A DNA stretch of 64,000 nucleotides. Origin: Pseudomonas sp. R84 (GTDB taxonomy: Bacteria; Pseudomonadota; Gammaproteobacteria; Pseudomonadales; Pseudomonadaceae). Below are positions 1 through 8,707 of the stretch, one piece after another. A program made the position numbers and the translations under genes. The DNA is taken from assembly GCF_009834515.1 (NCBI RefSeq), contig NZ_CP019426.1, positions 310,001 through 374,000 of the forward strand, read 5' to 3'. Position 1 is the first letter of the stretch. Each line of letters opens with the position of its first letter. The notes under the pieces were generated by a model. That model was not told the origin of the DNA. It did not search any database and was given only the letters and a program-made list of their open reading frames with translations.

Positions 1-677
1 GCCCGATCCCGATGCTGATGATCGAGTGCTCCAGCGAGCGTGAGATCCGTGGCCTGGCGCGTTATCACGCCGAGCAGATCGCGGCGGACGCGACCCTCGC
101 CGACCTGATGCCGAACGGCGTTCTGGCCCTGACCGTCGACCCGACTGTCGGCCAGCGTTATCAGGGTATCGTCGACCTCGACGGTGAAACCCTGTCCGAC
201 TGTTTCACCAACTATTTCGTCATGTCGCAACAGGTCGGCACTCGCTTCAAGCTATTTGCCGACGGCCGTCGCGCCCGTGGCCTGCTGCTGCAGCAATTGC
301 CGGCTGACCGTCTGAAAGACGAAGAAGATCGCGCCGCCAGCTGGCAGCACATCACCGCGCTGGCCACCACCCTGACCGCCGATGAATTGCTCAGCCTGGA
401 CAACGAAACCGTCCTCCATCGCCTCTACCATGAAGAGCAGGTTCGTCTGTTCGATGTGCAGAAACTGCGCTTTCGTTGCAGCTGCTCGCGGGAACGCTCC
501 GGCAATGCGTTGGTCAGTCTCGGTCTGGAAGATGCGCAGCAATTGGTGGTCGAACATGGTGGCAACATCGAGGTTGATTGCCAGTTCTGTAACGAGCGCT
601 ACCTGTTCGATGCCACGGATGTTGCTCAATTGTTCGCTGGCGCAGGCGTCGACACGCCGTCAGATACCCGGCACTAA
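1..677 (+). CDS. hslO: Hsp33 redox chaperone, 5' end cut by the window
   Basis: This is the C-terminal three quarters of the cytosolic redox-regulated holdase Hsp33, which is activated by oxidation and binds unfolding proteins. The frame is open from the first base, so the start lies upstream. The C-terminal zinc/redox switch is complete: a CxC pair ([10 protein letters not shown]) is followed about 30 residues later by a CxxC pair ([10 protein letters not shown]). The reading frame ends with TAA at 675-677. Placement directly upstream of pckA is common in Pseudomonas. The family assignment is firm; only the missing N terminus is unseen. Confidence 0.95.
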   Translation, partial: PIPMLMIECSSEREIRGLARYHAEQIAADATLADLMPNGVLALTVDPTVGQRYQGIVDLDGETLSDCFTNYFVMSQQVGTRFKLFADGRRARGLLLQQLPADRLKDEEDRAASWQHITALATTLTADELLSLDNETVLHRLYHEEQVRLFDVQKLRFRCSCSRERSGNALVSLGLEDAQQLVVEHGGNIEVDCQFCNERYLFDATDVAQLFAGAGVDTPSDTRH

Positions 678-704
678 AACGGTTCAGCGCAGGTAAATTC
701 ACTG

Positions 705-730
705 CGTAACGACGGAATATCGCCGTTACG
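705..730. other. Inverted repeat between hslO and pckA
   Basis: Arms CGTAACG and CGTTACG flank a 12-base loop just after hslO. A short T-rich stretch follows about 20 bases later, so a weak terminator for hslO is possible, but no U-run touches the stem and the role is uncertain. Confidence 0.3.
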
Positions 731-858
731 ACGGGAGGACCCTACTCTTTTTGGGCTTTTCTGGCATAATCCGGCCCACTTTTTTCGCGGTAGTAGTGCA
801 CGACTTTCTACTACAAAACGTTTGGAGCACACTCGGCCACTGGCCGACGGGGAACCTC

Positions 859-2400
859 ATGACGCAAGCCAATAACGCCGTGTACACCGATCTGAGTGTT
901 GATGATCTGGTAAAAGAAGCCCTGAACCGCGGTGAGGGCGAGCTTGCCGATACCGGCGCTCTGGTTGTTCGCACTGGTCACCGCACCGGTCGTTCGCCTG
1001 TTGACCGTTTCATCGTTGAAGAGCCTTCCACCCAGGCCGCTATTGCTTGGGGCCCGATCAACCGCAAGTTCCCGGCCGACAAGTTCGACGCGCTGTGGGC
1101 TCGCGTAGAAGCATTCAACAACGCGCAAGAGCACTTTGTGTCCCACGTGCATGTAGGCGCGGCGGAAGATCACTACCTGGCCGTGAAAATGACCACCCAG
1201 ACTGCCTGGCAGAATCTGTTCGGTCGTTGCCTGTTCATCAACCCGGCCCAGTACAACCCGGCCGGTCGTGAAGAGTGGCAAGTGCTCAACGTCGCCAACT
1301 TCGAGTGCGTGCCTGAGCGTGATGGCACCAACTCCGACGGTTGCGTGATCCTCAACTTCGCACAGAAGAAAGTGCTGATCGCTGGCATGCGTTACGCCGG
1401 TGAGATGAAGAAAGCCATGTTCTCCGTGCAGAACTTCCTGCTGCCGGCCGCTGACGTGCTGCCAATGCACTGCGCTGCCAACATCGGCGAAGAAGGCGAC
1501 GTGACCCTGTTCTTCGGTCTGTCGGGCACCGGTAAAACCACCCTGTCGGCTGATGAAAGCCGTTACCTGATCGGTGACGACGAACACGGCTGGGGTGAAG
1601 GCGTGGTGTTCAACATCGAAGGCGGTTGCTATGCCAAGTGCATCGACCTCTCCGAGAAGAACGAGCCGGTTATCTGGAAAGCCATCAAGCACGGCGCTGT
1701 GCTGGAAAACGTCGTTATCGACGACGCCAAGCACGCCGACTACGCCGATGTCAGCCTGACCCAGAACAGCCGCGCCGCGTACCCGCTGGAGCACGTTGCC
1801 AAGCGCTCCGAGCACAACCTCGGTGGCGAGCCAAACGCGGTGATCTTCCTGACCTGCGACCTGACCGGCGTACTGCCACCAGTGTCGATCCTCAACGAAG
1901 AACAAGCGGCCTACCACTTCCTGTCCGGCTACACCGCACTGGTGGGCTCGACTGAAATGGGTTCGGGCAGCGGCATCAAGTCGACCTTCTCCACCTGCTT
2001 CGGCGCACCGTTCTTCCCGCGCCCGGCTGGCGAATACGCAGAGCTGCTGATCAAGCGCATCCGCGGTTTCGGTTCCAAGGTTTACCTGGTCAACACCGGC
2101 TGGACCGGCGGCGGCTACGGCGTCGGCAAACGCTTCAACATCCCGACCACCCGCGCAGTGATCGCAGCGATCCAGAGCGGCGCACTGATCGGCGCAGCCA
2201 CCGAACACCTCGACACCATCAACCTCGACGTGCCCCTGGCCGTACCGGGCGTTGAAACCAACCTGCTCAACCCACGCAACACCTGGGCTGACAAGGCTGC
2301 GTACGACGAGGCCGCGAAAGCACTGGCCGGTCTGTTCATCGAGAACTTCAAGAAGTTCGAAGTGAGCGACGCGATCAAGGCTGCTGGGCCGAAGTTGTAA
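859..2400 (+). CDS. pckA: Phosphoenolpyruvate carboxykinase (ATP)
   Basis: The enzyme converts oxaloacetate and ATP to phosphoenolpyruvate, CO2 and ADP, the first committed step of gluconeogenesis in the cytosol. The chosen ATG gives 513 residues, the usual Pseudomonas length; the frame is open further upstream, but that stretch contains a -10-like CATAAT at about 769 and a hairpin. A GGGG-type ribosome binding site sits 8 bases before this ATG. The P-loop [12 protein letters not shown] lies around residue 220, followed by the Asp-rich metal site and [12 protein letters not shown] 15-base palindrome (TCGGCCACTGGCCGA, 833-847) abuts the ribosome binding site and may affect translation. Confidence 0.97.
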   Translation: MTQANNAVYTDLSVDDLVKEALNRGEGELADTGALVVRTGHRTGRSPVDRFIVEEPSTQAAIAWGPINRKFPADKFDALWARVEAFNNAQEHFVSHVHVGAAEDHYLAVKMTTQTAWQNLFGRCLFINPAQYNPAGREEWQVLNVANFECVPERDGTNSDGCVILNFAQKKVLIAGMRYAGEMKKAMFSVQNFLLPAADVLPMHCAANIGEEGDVTLFFGLSGTGKTTLSADESRYLIGDDEHGWGEGVVFNIEGGCYAKCIDLSEKNEPVIWKAIKHGAVLENVVIDDAKHADYADVSLTQNSRAAYPLEHVAKRSEHNLGGEPNAVIFLTCDLTGVLPPVSILNEEQAAYHFLSGYTALVGSTEMGSGSGIKSTFSTCFGAPFFPRPAGEYAELLIKRIRGFGSKVYLVNTGWTGGGYGVGKRFNIPTTRAVIAAIQSGALIGAATEHLDTINLDVPLAVPGVETNLLNPRNTWADKAAYDEAAKALAGLFIENFKKFEVSDAIKAAGPKL

Positions 2401-2418
2401 GATCTGTCGTCAATGAAG

Positions 2419-2446
2419 AAGCCGCCCTTTAGGGCGGCTTTTTTTT
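2419..2446 (+). terminator. Rho-independent terminator of pckA
   Basis: A near-perfect stem (AAGCCGCCCT against AGGGCGGCTT) is followed by eight T residues. It also lies at the end of the convergent hipA gene, separating the two transcription units. Confidence 0.93.
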
Positions 2447-2452
2447 GGGTGA

Positions 2453-3718
2453 TTAGAAGATACGAAAAGCAGGCGCCATCCTTTCCTGCTCACTTCTGGA
2501 CATCCCAAGCGCATTAGCGATCTCCGGCCAAAGACGGATCACGTCTTGAATGCGCTCAATGATGTCTGCTGAATCCTCACGGCTAACCCGAAAATAACCA
2601 GCGACTTCCCTCGCCAGCTCTAAGTCCAACGCGTTGTCAGAATCAGTGATGTTCAGCTTCGACCCATCCGCATGCGGCACCGGATTTATGTCATACGCTG
2701 CCGACAATCGCCATCCCCGACCAGGATCCAGAATAAAACCATGGTTTCGCAGGTGATCGTCGGTGTTGGAAACCAAAATGTTGAAGACAATTCGCGACCA
2801 AAGCTCACGGAGGTCGGTGTTGGGTTCCGAGCCGTGTTCCATGATGACTTCCGCCAACTCCAGATAGCTGGCGCCGGTTGAGGCGTCGTCGCCGTCGACG
2901 CGGTTGGTCATGGTCATGGCTGATGCGAAGTGATGTCGGCCGCCGCGTTCGGTTCGGTCGAAACGCTTCACCAGGAAGCAGTGGTGATCGCTTGCGTAGC
3001 GTCGGGCTGTGGCGGTTGCTACGCGTAACCCGCAGTTGACTGCCAAAGCGTTCACGACCATTTCCCAGCCACCGATATCGTAGTCATCCCTCGTACTTGG
3101 GAATTTGGCGATCCACAGTTGGCCGAACTCGTCGACTACGCTGGCTTTTGGTCTGGCGCCGCCCAGCGAGCCGCCCGGTGCGATGAGCATTCTTAGCCAT
3201 TCGCGGCCCTCGGTGGCTGTGTTGTCACTATCGTTTTCCAGGGCGAGACTTGCCTGCTCTAACGCGCGTAGCTCGACAAAGGGTGGGGCGGCAACGCCGT
3301 CGCGGTCGTCGAGGAAGTTGCCTTCGTCATTGAGTTTGTAGCGAAGGGCGCCGACACGGAACAGGTCGTGGACGCCAAGCAGGTAATCGGATTCAAACAA
3401 CTTGCTGTTGCTGGGGAGCAAGCCGTCGCGAATGTCCCTTTCCAATCGGCGTTTCATCAGCAGTTGGCCCCAACGATCAGGGCTCGAGTCTGCAAAGACG
3501 CCAAAGCGGCTCTGATGTTCGCCGGGGAATTGGCGGCCTTCGAAGGGGCCGATGCGCGGGTCTAGAGTTATGGAACTCAACTCGGGATCGGCCAACGCCT
3601 TAGGGTCGTACTCAAATTCGAACACGTTGGTGTTGCGTGTTTTCCTTGCGTGTAGAAATCCGAGGCGTCTGGCGCCTTTCAAGGATTCCCAGTCTGCATA
3701 AACAGCAATCAGCGTCAT
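2453..3718 (-). CDS. hipA: HipA-family serine/threonine kinase toxin
   Basis: HipA toxins phosphorylate a translation factor (glutamyl-tRNA synthetase in Escherichia coli) and induce growth arrest or persistence. At 421 residues the length is close to E. coli HipA. The glycine-rich ATP loop [10 protein letters not shown] is at about 182-191, the catalytic segment [10 protein letters not shown] at about 318-327 and the metal-binding AYDINP at 341-346, so the kinase core looks intact. The start overlaps the end of hipB by 4 bases (ATGA), the standard antitoxin-first operon. The exact target cannot be read from sequence. Confidence 0.92.
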   Translation of the reverse strand: MTLIAVYADWESLKGARRLGFLHARKTRNTNVFEFEYDPKALADPELSSITLDPRIGPFEGRQFPGEHQSRFGVFADSSPDRWGQLLMKRRLERDIRDGLLPSNSKLFESDYLLGVHDLFRVGALRYKLNDEGNFLDDRDGVAAPPFVELRALEQASLALENDSDNTATEGREWLRMLIAPGGSLGGARPKASVVDEFGQLWIAKFPSTRDDYDIGGWEMVVNALAVNCGLRVATATARRYASDHHCFLVKRFDRTERGGRHHFASAMTMTNRVDGDDASTGASYLELAEVIMEHGSEPNTDLRELWSRIVFNILVSNTDDHLRNHGFILDPGRGWRLSAAYDINPVPHADGSKLNITDSDNALDLELAREVAGYFRVSREDSADIIERIQDVIRLWPEIANALGMSRSEQERMAPAFRIF

Positions 3719-4209
3719 TCTTCACCTGTTGGGGGGCCGGCCTTTTTCTTCGTGTTCAAAAGGCTGGAGAGTGAGTGTGTGTTGAATGGGAAGTCAGCCG
3801 GAATTTTCGTGGTAGTGGCGGCATCGATAACGTTTGAAGTCCCGGCGTGTTTGGATGTGCCCTTTTTTGCCGCAGTGACTGCTCGTACTCGCTGGGGCTT
3901 TTTCGCTGCGGATCGTGTTGCAGGCATTAACTGCGCATCCTGCAATTGGCGACCCATTTCATCGGCTGCAGCCAGTTTGTTCAGATCCTTTTCCAGCCCC
4001 AGCACTTGCATGACCGACAGGTAGGCCCCGATGGTTACGCCTGATCCACCTGACTCCAGATGGCGCAAGGTTGTTAGCGACATGCCTGACCTTTCGGCGA
4101 CCTGCTTGGCCGTCAATTTGCGGCGCAGGCGAGCCAGCTTCAGGCGTTCGCCAAAGTCCACCAGAAGTCGAGCAGTGGAGGGCAAAAGCGGTGCTGTTTT
4201 CTTGGCCAT
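3715..4209 (-). CDS. hipB: HipB-like XRE antitoxin and autorepressor
   Basis: This is a helix-turn-helix antitoxin expected to bind HipA and repress the operon. The XRE domain spans about residues 15-70 ([20 protein letters not shown] followed by the recognition helix). The 164 residues exceed E. coli HipB (88) because of a basic C-terminal extension rich in Lys, Ala and Thr that ends at the HipA overlap. Four copies of one operator-like sequence lie immediately upstream, one beside the start codon, which fits autoregulation. The extended tail may contribute to toxin binding; that is inference. Confidence 0.88.
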   Translation of the reverse strand: MAKKTAPLLPSTARLLVDFGERLKLARLRRKLTAKQVAERSGMSLTTLRHLESGGSGVTIGAYLSVMQVLGLEKDLNKLAAADEMGRQLQDAQLMPATRSAAKKPQRVRAVTAAKKGTSKHAGTSNVIDAATTTKIPADFPFNTHSLSSLLNTKKKAGPPTGEE

Positions 4210-4211
4210 GA

Positions 4212-4358
4212 TGGCAGTATTCCTTCATTTTTTAACCTTAACTGCCAGAATAATAGCACTTAAGTTGAAGGGTGCAGGGTAGAGCGGATCTGCAGTGTTC
4301 AAGTTTTTAACTGGCATTATTCCAACTGTTTTTAGGGTATACAGCCAGAATAATGCCA
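4212..4358. promoter_or_regulatory. Four-copy operator array upstream of hipBA
   Basis: Four 12-13 base sites share the core RGAATAATGCCA in one orientation or the other: 4212-4223, 4246-4258, 4312-4323 and 4346-4358. They form two pairs with the same 34-base internal spacing and a 100-base offset between pairs, as if an operator pair had been duplicated. The core is itself an imperfect palindrome. The arrangement suits cooperative HipB binding over the promoter; binding is inferred. Confidence 0.75.
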
Positions 4359-4381
4359 CTTATGGTGGTTGTGATTTCCAT

Positions 4382-4588
4382 TCAGTTTCTGTTTCTACGG
4401 TGCTTTTCGAGGGCTGACTCACGTGAAGGAAGTGGCTTGTCATAGCAGGCTTGCTTTTGCTCAAACGACAACGCGGTCTTGTCGTCTGTTTTCGGTGTAG
4501 AGGTCGGACTGGAAGAGCCACGCTCCCTGCGTAAGATCTCGTCCATTTCCTGGACGCTTTCCATCAGCTCATCAAAAAATTTGCTCAT
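4382..4588 (-). CDS. Small protein resembling the N terminus of an XRE antitoxin
   Basis: The 68-residue protein starts with MSKFFDELMESVQEMDEILR, which resembles the amino end of HigA-type antitoxins, but no helix-turn-helix follows. The rest is polar (SSSPTSTPKTDD and a basic tail). A clear ribosome binding site (CGGAGTAACC) precedes the ATG, so it is probably translated. It lies upstream of and in the same direction as hipBA, beyond the operator array. It could be a truncated antitoxin remnant or a small unrelated protein. Confidence 0.6.
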   Translation of the reverse strand: MSKFFDELMESVQEMDEILRRERGSSSPTSTPKTDDKTALSFEQKQACYDKPLPSRESALEKHRRNRN

Positions 4589-4654
4589 GGTTACTCCGAT
4601 GGTTAATTGCCTTATTTACCGCTCTCGACGGTTAGGTGAGAGCGGTGTGATCAC

Positions 4655-4960
4655 TCAAGCTCCGGTCGGAGCTTTCCAATTGAGCATTCGCTGCTGCGCA
4701 ACCTGCAGCAGATCACAGCCATCCTGCGTCAGCAGATAGAGGGCGTGGGTGATGTGGGGGATGTCTTCGACGTCGGCTTGTTTGAAGTTCAGGCAGTAGA
4801 GGGTGCGTAGCAGATCGGCGGAGGCGCGCAGGCGCTGGACGGCGCATTCGAGGATGTCTTGTGGGTTGGCCGTTGTGTCGATGATCAGGGGCTTGGTGTC
4901 GGTGAGGTTGGATTCGAGTGGGCGGTAGCGATCGGTGGTGAATTGATTCCATGTCTTCAT
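4655..4960 (-). CDS. DUF3077-like small protein, paralogue 1
   Basis: This 101-residue protein has no known function. It belongs with the small Pseudomonas proteins that carry a short variable head and a conserved tail; here the shared part is RLRASADLLRTLYCLNFKQA followed by DIPHITHALYLLTQDGCDLL. It is clearly paralogous to the gene at 5512-5787. The ATG at 4960 is chosen because GAGG lies 8 bases upstream and its TAATG overlaps the stop of a tiny leader frame. A C4-like RNA element lies 80 bases further upstream on the same strand. Confidence 0.72.
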   Translation of the reverse strand: MKTWNQFTTDRYRPLESNLTDTKPLIIDTTANPQDILECAVQRLRASADLLRTLYCLNFKQADVEDIPHITHALYLLTQDGCDLLQVAQQRMLNWKAPTGA

Positions 4961-4986
4961 TATTTTTGCCTCGTTTTTTGCGTCAT
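4960..4986 (-). CDS. Eight-codon leader frame overlapping the DUF3077-like start
   Basis: An ATG at 4986 opens a frame of eight codons (MTQKTRQK) whose TAA shares bases with the next ATG (TAATG), the geometry of translational coupling. A GGA lies 6 bases upstream. A longer leader frame occupies the same position before the DUF3077 gene at 38372-38653, which makes chance less likely. Translation is unproven. Confidence 0.4.
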   Translation of the reverse strand: MTQKTRQK

Positions 4987-5039
4987 GAGAATCCGCACCC
5001 ACCGTGACCAAGCGATAGGTGGCGGACTGCGTTCGGGTT

Positions 5040-5200
5040 GGTCAACCGATGAGGCATTCACAACCGGCACGCCCGAAGGCGTCCCGAACACAGCCGCCAT
5101 AAAGCGTGCTGACACAAAAAAGCGCCAGCAGCATACAACGACTGTGAATGCACATCTAATACGGGTGACCAAGCCCGATCCGCTGAATTGGCAGCGACAG
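5040..5200 (-). ncRNA. C4-type antisense RNA element, copy A
   Basis: Read on the minus strand, the element begins with an 18-base hairpin (5181-5198) identical to that of copy B. It continues with two segments, 5162-5170 and 5143-5151, complementary to downstream segments 5040-5048 (8 of 9) and 5054-5062 (9 of 9). Between the two groups is a stem capped by UUCG (5066-5085). Copy B at 38793-38968 has the same layout, with compensatory changes in the UUCG stem and different but still self-complementary segments. This matches the architecture of phage P1/P4 C4 antisense RNAs (Rfam family C4), in which short segments pair with a downstream target. It lies upstream of the DUF3077-like gene. Confidence 0.75.
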
Positions 5201-5283
5201 CCACGACTATAGAGATCAGCTACACGAAGCCGATAGAAGACAAGGAGTCTGTCTTTGTAGGAACGGGACGTAGATTTGATAGG

Positions 5284-5466
5284 TCATCGCCGCTGATCGA
5301 CCTTCTGTTTTAAACGCGCGCGTTTATCAGCCATCAATGCTCTGGATACCTCATCGGGAATGCTGGGGCGAGGATCATCAAGGCTGGCTTGAACCTGTCG
5401 GATTAACCAAGCCGTGTAGGCATCCTCGTCACTCGGTGGATCGAACTCATCGTTCGTAACATTCAT
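5284..5466 (-). CDS. Orphan antitoxin-like 'stability determinant' protein
   Basis: The 60-residue protein contains a signature typical of short plasmid-type stability determinants and RelB-like antitoxins: an acidic head (DEFDPPSDEDAY), then WLIRQVQASLDDPRPSIPDE and a basic tail. Such proteins normally neutralise a ParE/RelE-family toxin encoded just downstream. Here the next gene downstream is a DUF3077-like protein, so no toxin partner is visible. The ATG at 5466 follows an AGGA box by 8 bases; an in-frame TTG upstream is less likely. Confidence 0.65.
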   Translation of the reverse strand: MNVTNDEFDPPSDEDAYTAWLIRQVQASLDDPRPSIPDEVSRALMADKRARLKQKVDQRR

Positions 5467-5511
5467 TGTTGGATTCCTGCCCAAGGAGATATAGCGCTGA
5501 CCTGGAGTGAT

Positions 5512-5787
5512 CTAGTTGTACGCCGACTGCGCTGGCCTCTGCTTGGCCACTTCCAGCAAGTCGCAGCCATCCTGTATCAGCAAATAAAGCGCATTAACGA
5601 TGTTGGGGATATCTTTCACATCAGCCTGTTTGAAACATAAGCAGTAGAGCGTTTCCAGCAAATCACCGGCCGCGCGTAAACGCTGATCGGCGGCATTGAT
5701 CAGGTCGGTCTGGCTGGAGTGGCTGTCGATAAGCAGTACCGGGTTTTCGCTGTAGCAAGTCTTGAGTGGGCGATAGCGGTTGATCAT
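5512..5787 (-). CDS. DUF3077-like small protein, paralogue 2
   Basis: A 91-residue paralogue of the protein at 4655-4960. The two align over most of their length: both have NRYRPL or DRYRPL near the start, then RLRAAGDLLETLYCLCFKQA and NALYLLIQDGCDLLEVAKQR. No C4-like element precedes this copy. Instead a plausible sigma70 promoter lies 66-95 bases upstream. The tandem arrangement suggests duplication followed by different upstream control. Function unknown. Confidence 0.72.
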   Translation of the reverse strand: MINRYRPLKTCYSENPVLLIDSHSSQTDLINAADQRLRAAGDLLETLYCLCFKQADVKDIPNIVNALYLLIQDGCDLLEVAKQRPAQSAYN

Positions 5788-5852
5788 GGTGAGGCGTGTC
5801 CTGTTCGAAGGCGCTGGGGCGGGCCGGTGCAGTGTATGCAGCCGCGGCGGCC

Positions 5853-5882
5853 ACTATAGAAGGGCGTTTCTCTGTGGGACAA
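5853..5882 (-). promoter_or_regulatory. Predicted sigma70 promoter of the second DUF3077-like gene
   Basis: On the minus strand TTGTCC and TATAGT are separated by 18 bases, 66 bases upstream of the ATG at 5787. The match to the consensus is good at both boxes. Confidence 0.5.
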
Positions 5883-6090
5883 GACAGCCGCAATGGACAG
5901 TATTCGTAGGGTTTTTTCCGTGTTTTGAGGAAATGCCCTACGTGTTTTCGCAGCTTTTTCAGGCCAAAACCCTTAGGCGTAATAATTCCTACGTGATTGT
6001 CAGGCGATTCGCGGTAAACCGCTGTATCGTGCGCGCCAGAATCTGTAGGGCGTTTCCAAACGTCTGACACGCGCTTAAAGGGAATTAGGT

Positions 6091-6594
6091 ATGCACTGGC
6101 TACGAATGGCCGCAGTTTTATTGCTCGGGCTGGGCACTTGCCGTTTGGCCTTGGCCTCGGACGTTGGCAATGCGTGGGTGCTGGATCGCCTCGATCGCAC
6201 CGATTGGCCGGAGGCACTGATCAGCCAGGCGAGCTTGGACACGGCGTCGCGCGGTGAAGTGTTGATGTTCGCCAAAGCACTTTTGGCCAGTGAAGCGCTG
6301 GATGAAGAGGGGCTTGAGCAGCGACTCGGGGTGCCGCACGTGCAACTGAAATCGATTCGCCATGTACGCGACGGTATCTGGGAGGGGTTGCTGAGCACCT
6401 ATCGCAACGCCAGTCAGAACTGTGATGAGCAACTGTTCTGTCCGCGTGTGCGCAGCGTCGCTGATCTGCGTCAGTTGGCGGCGGCATTCACCGGCGATAT
6501 CAGCCCGGCCCATGCGTTGTGGGCGAGCAAGAGTCAGGGCGTGCATGAGCAGATGCTGAATGAGCAGTTGCGGGTGGCGGTGTTGCGCCCCTGA
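6091..6594 (+). CDS. Exported hypothetical protein
   Basis: The 167-residue product has a classical signal peptide (basic start, LLLGL core, cleavage likely after LALAS near residue 23) and no further membrane segment, so a periplasmic location is expected. The mature part contains a cysteine pair (NCDEQLFCP) that may form a disulfide. I do not recognise a domain. It stands alone between an A/T-rich region and recQ. The 300 bases upstream contain several CCTACG/TAGGGCG-type inverted motifs (for example 5930-5941 and 6048-6059) that could be regulatory. Confidence 0.7.
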   Translation: MHWLRMAAVLLLGLGTCRLALASDVGNAWVLDRLDRTDWPEALISQASLDTASRGEVLMFAKALLASEALDEEGLEQRLGVPHVQLKSIRHVRDGIWEGLLSTYRNASQNCDEQLFCPRVRSVADLRQLAAAFTGDISPAHALWASKSQGVHEQMLNEQLRVAVLRP

Positions 6595-6626
6595 CTTTTT
6601 AAATTTTGTGGTGTGGCGGCTGGCCT

Positions 6627-6654
6627 CTTCGCGAGCAGGCTCGCTCCCACAGGG
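6627..6654. repeat. Single REP element
   Basis: One copy of the Pseudomonas REP core (GCGAGCAGGCTCGCTCCCAC) sits between the exported-protein gene and recQ. The same core recurs in this window at 10163-10230, 26090-26179 and, in a variant form, 28901-28990. Confidence 0.9.
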
Positions 6655-6774
6655 ACCGTGGTGTTCAAGTAATCGCTGTATCATTCCGAATCGATTTGGC
6701 CCCGACCTTTTCTCGACTCGCTGCGATCGCCCGCTAGGCTGTTGGCATGGCAGCAGTCAATGGAGTGACAGCGA

Positions 6775-8703
6775 ATGCACAACACCCTGGAACAGGTTTT
6801 TGGTTTTCCACAGTTTCGACCCGGGCAAGAAGCCGCGATCAGTGCGGTGCTGGCCGGGCGCTCGGCGGCGGCGATTTTTCCTACCGGTTCCGGCAAGTCG
6901 ATTTGTTATCAATTGCCGGCGCTGATGCTGCCGCACCTGACGTTGGTGGTGTCACCATTATTGGCGCTGATGCAGGATCAACTGGCCTTTCTGCAACGTC
7001 ACGGGATCTCGGCCGGCAGCATCGATTCGGCGCAGAGTCGCGATGATGCCAATGACGTGATGGCCCGCGCCCGTTCGGGTGAATTGAAGATTTTGATGAT
7101 CTCGGTGGAGCGCTTGAAGAACGAGCGTTTCCGCAACTTTCTGCAGCAGGTGCCGATCTCGCTGCTGGTGGTGGACGAGGCGCATTGCATCTCGGAATGG
7201 GGCCACAACTTCCGGCCCGATTATCTCAAGCTGCCGGACTATCAGCGCCAGTTCAACATCCCGCAAACTTTGCTCCTGACGGCCACCGCAACGCCGAAAG
7301 TCATCGCCGACATGCAGGCCAAATTCGCTATCGCCGCTGACGATGTGGTGACCACCGGTTTCTATCGGCCAAACCTCAATCTGCTGGTGGAACCGGTACG
7401 TGGTCAGGACAAGCGCCGGCGTCTGGTCGAGTGGATGACCGAGCGTGCGGGGCAGCCGAGTATCGTCTACGTGACCTTGCAGAAAACTGCTGAGCACATC
7501 GCCGAGCACCTTGAGCGCAACGGCATTCAGGCCGAGGCCTATCACGCCGGTTTAGCCCACGACAAACGCGAAGCGATCCAGAAACGCTTCATGGCCGGGC
7601 AGTCCAATTGCATCGTCGCGACCATCGCATTCGGCATGGGCATCGACAAGAGTGACATCCGCAATGTCGTGCACTTCGACCTGCCCAAATCCATCGAAAA
7701 CTACAGTCAGGAAATCGGCCGCGCCGGCCGTGACGGGCAGCCGTCGGATTGTCTGGTATTGGCCAATCGCGACAGTCTCAATGTGCTGGAAAACTTCGTC
7801 TACGGCGATACGCCGGAGCGCGACGGCATTCGCTATGTACTCGATGAGCTAAAGGCCTCGGTACCGGAAGGACAATGGGAGTTTCTGCTCGGTCCACTGG
7901 CGGATCAGAGCAACATTCGCGCACTGCCGCTGAAGACCTTGCTGGTACAACTGGAACTGCGCGGTTTGATCGCGCCGCGCTACGCCTATTACGCCGAATA
8001 CCGTTTCAAATACCTGCTGGAACCCGAAGCGCTGCTTGAGCGCTTCGACGGTGAGCGCAGGGATTTTGTCGGCGCGATCATTCAAACCTCGCCTCGTGCG
8101 CGCACTTGGGCCACGGTGAATTTCGAGGCGATGTACTCGCAGTATTCCGCTGAGCGCAATCGGGTAGTGAAGGCGCTGGATTACTTCCAGGAAAAGGGCT
8201 GGGTCGAACTGGAAAGCAAGCAGATGACCGAGGTCTACAGCCTGCTGAATAGTGACTTTGACAGCGATGCCCTGAGCGTCGAGCTGCATGAATATTTCAC
8301 CCGGCATGAGCAGGCCGAAGTGGCGCGCATCCACGCGATGCTTGAGGTTTTTGCCACCGAGCGTTGTCTGGGTTATCGCCTGGCCGAGTATTTCGGGGAT
8401 CGCAATGCGCCTGAGCGGTGTGGGCATTGCTCGGTGTGTCATGGCCAGGTTGCACGGTTGCCGGCACCACCGGAGTTGCCAGCGCTTGTGGATAAAAACT
8501 TCGCGGCGCTGTGTGGTGATTTTATCCACAGGCATGAGCAGCACACCGGGGTGATTCCGTCGGCGGAGCGGGTGACGCGTTTCCTGTGCGGGATCAGCGT
8601 GCCGTTGTTCACCAAGCTCAAGGCGCGAGCGATTCCCGGGTTTGCGGCGTTGGAGGAATATCCCTACGGCGAAGTCCGCAGTTGGGCGCAAGAGCACCTC
8701 TGA
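6775..8703 (+). CDS. recQ: RecQ-family ATP-dependent DNA helicase
   Basis: A 3'-5' helicase acting in recombination and replication-fork repair. The 642 residues carry the Walker A PTGSGKS (36-42), the DEAH box followed by CISEWGHNFRPDY at about residue 131-148, the helicase C motifs FGMGIDKSDIRNVVHFDLP and QEIGRAGRDGQ, and the four-cysteine zinc site ending in CGHCSVC near residue 550. The last 100 residues do not obviously contain an HRDC domain. The ATG at 6775 has GGAG 8 bases upstream. It is transcribed alone. Confidence 0.92.
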   Translation: MHNTLEQVFGFPQFRPGQEAAISAVLAGRSAAAIFPTGSGKSICYQLPALMLPHLTLVVSPLLALMQDQLAFLQRHGISAGSIDSAQSRDDANDVMARARSGELKILMISVERLKNERFRNFLQQVPISLLVVDEAHCISEWGHNFRPDYLKLPDYQRQFNIPQTLLLTATATPKVIADMQAKFAIAADDVVTTGFYRPNLNLLVEPVRGQDKRRRLVEWMTERAGQPSIVYVTLQKTAEHIAEHLERNGIQAEAYHAGLAHDKREAIQKRFMAGQSNCIVATIAFGMGIDKSDIRNVVHFDLPKSIENYSQEIGRAGRDGQPSDCLVLANRDSLNVLENFVYGDTPERDGIRYVLDELKASVPEGQWEFLLGPLADQSNIRALPLKTLLVQLELRGLIAPRYAYYAEYRFKYLLEPEALLERFDGERRDFVGAIIQTSPRARTWATVNFEAMYSQYSAERNRVVKALDYFQEKGWVELESKQMTEVYSLLNSDFDSDALSVELHEYFTRHEQAEVARIHAMLEVFATERCLGYRLAEYFGDRNAPERCGHCSVCHGQVARLPAPPELPALVDKNFAALCGDFIHRHEQHTGVIPSAERVTRFLCGISVPLFTKLKARAIPGFAALEEYPYGEVRSWAQEHL

Positions 8704-8707
8704 TCGT

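Noticed and set aside
811..2208. 465-codon open frame on the minus strand
   Set aside because: It is the antisense shadow of pckA, with no ribosome binding site and a composition typical of reverse GC-rich code; the plus-strand enzyme is unmistakable.
5663..6217. 184-codon minus-strand frame
   Set aside because: It overlaps a DUF3077-like gene and the start of the exported-protein gene in other frames and is rich in Arg/Pro as expected for noise.
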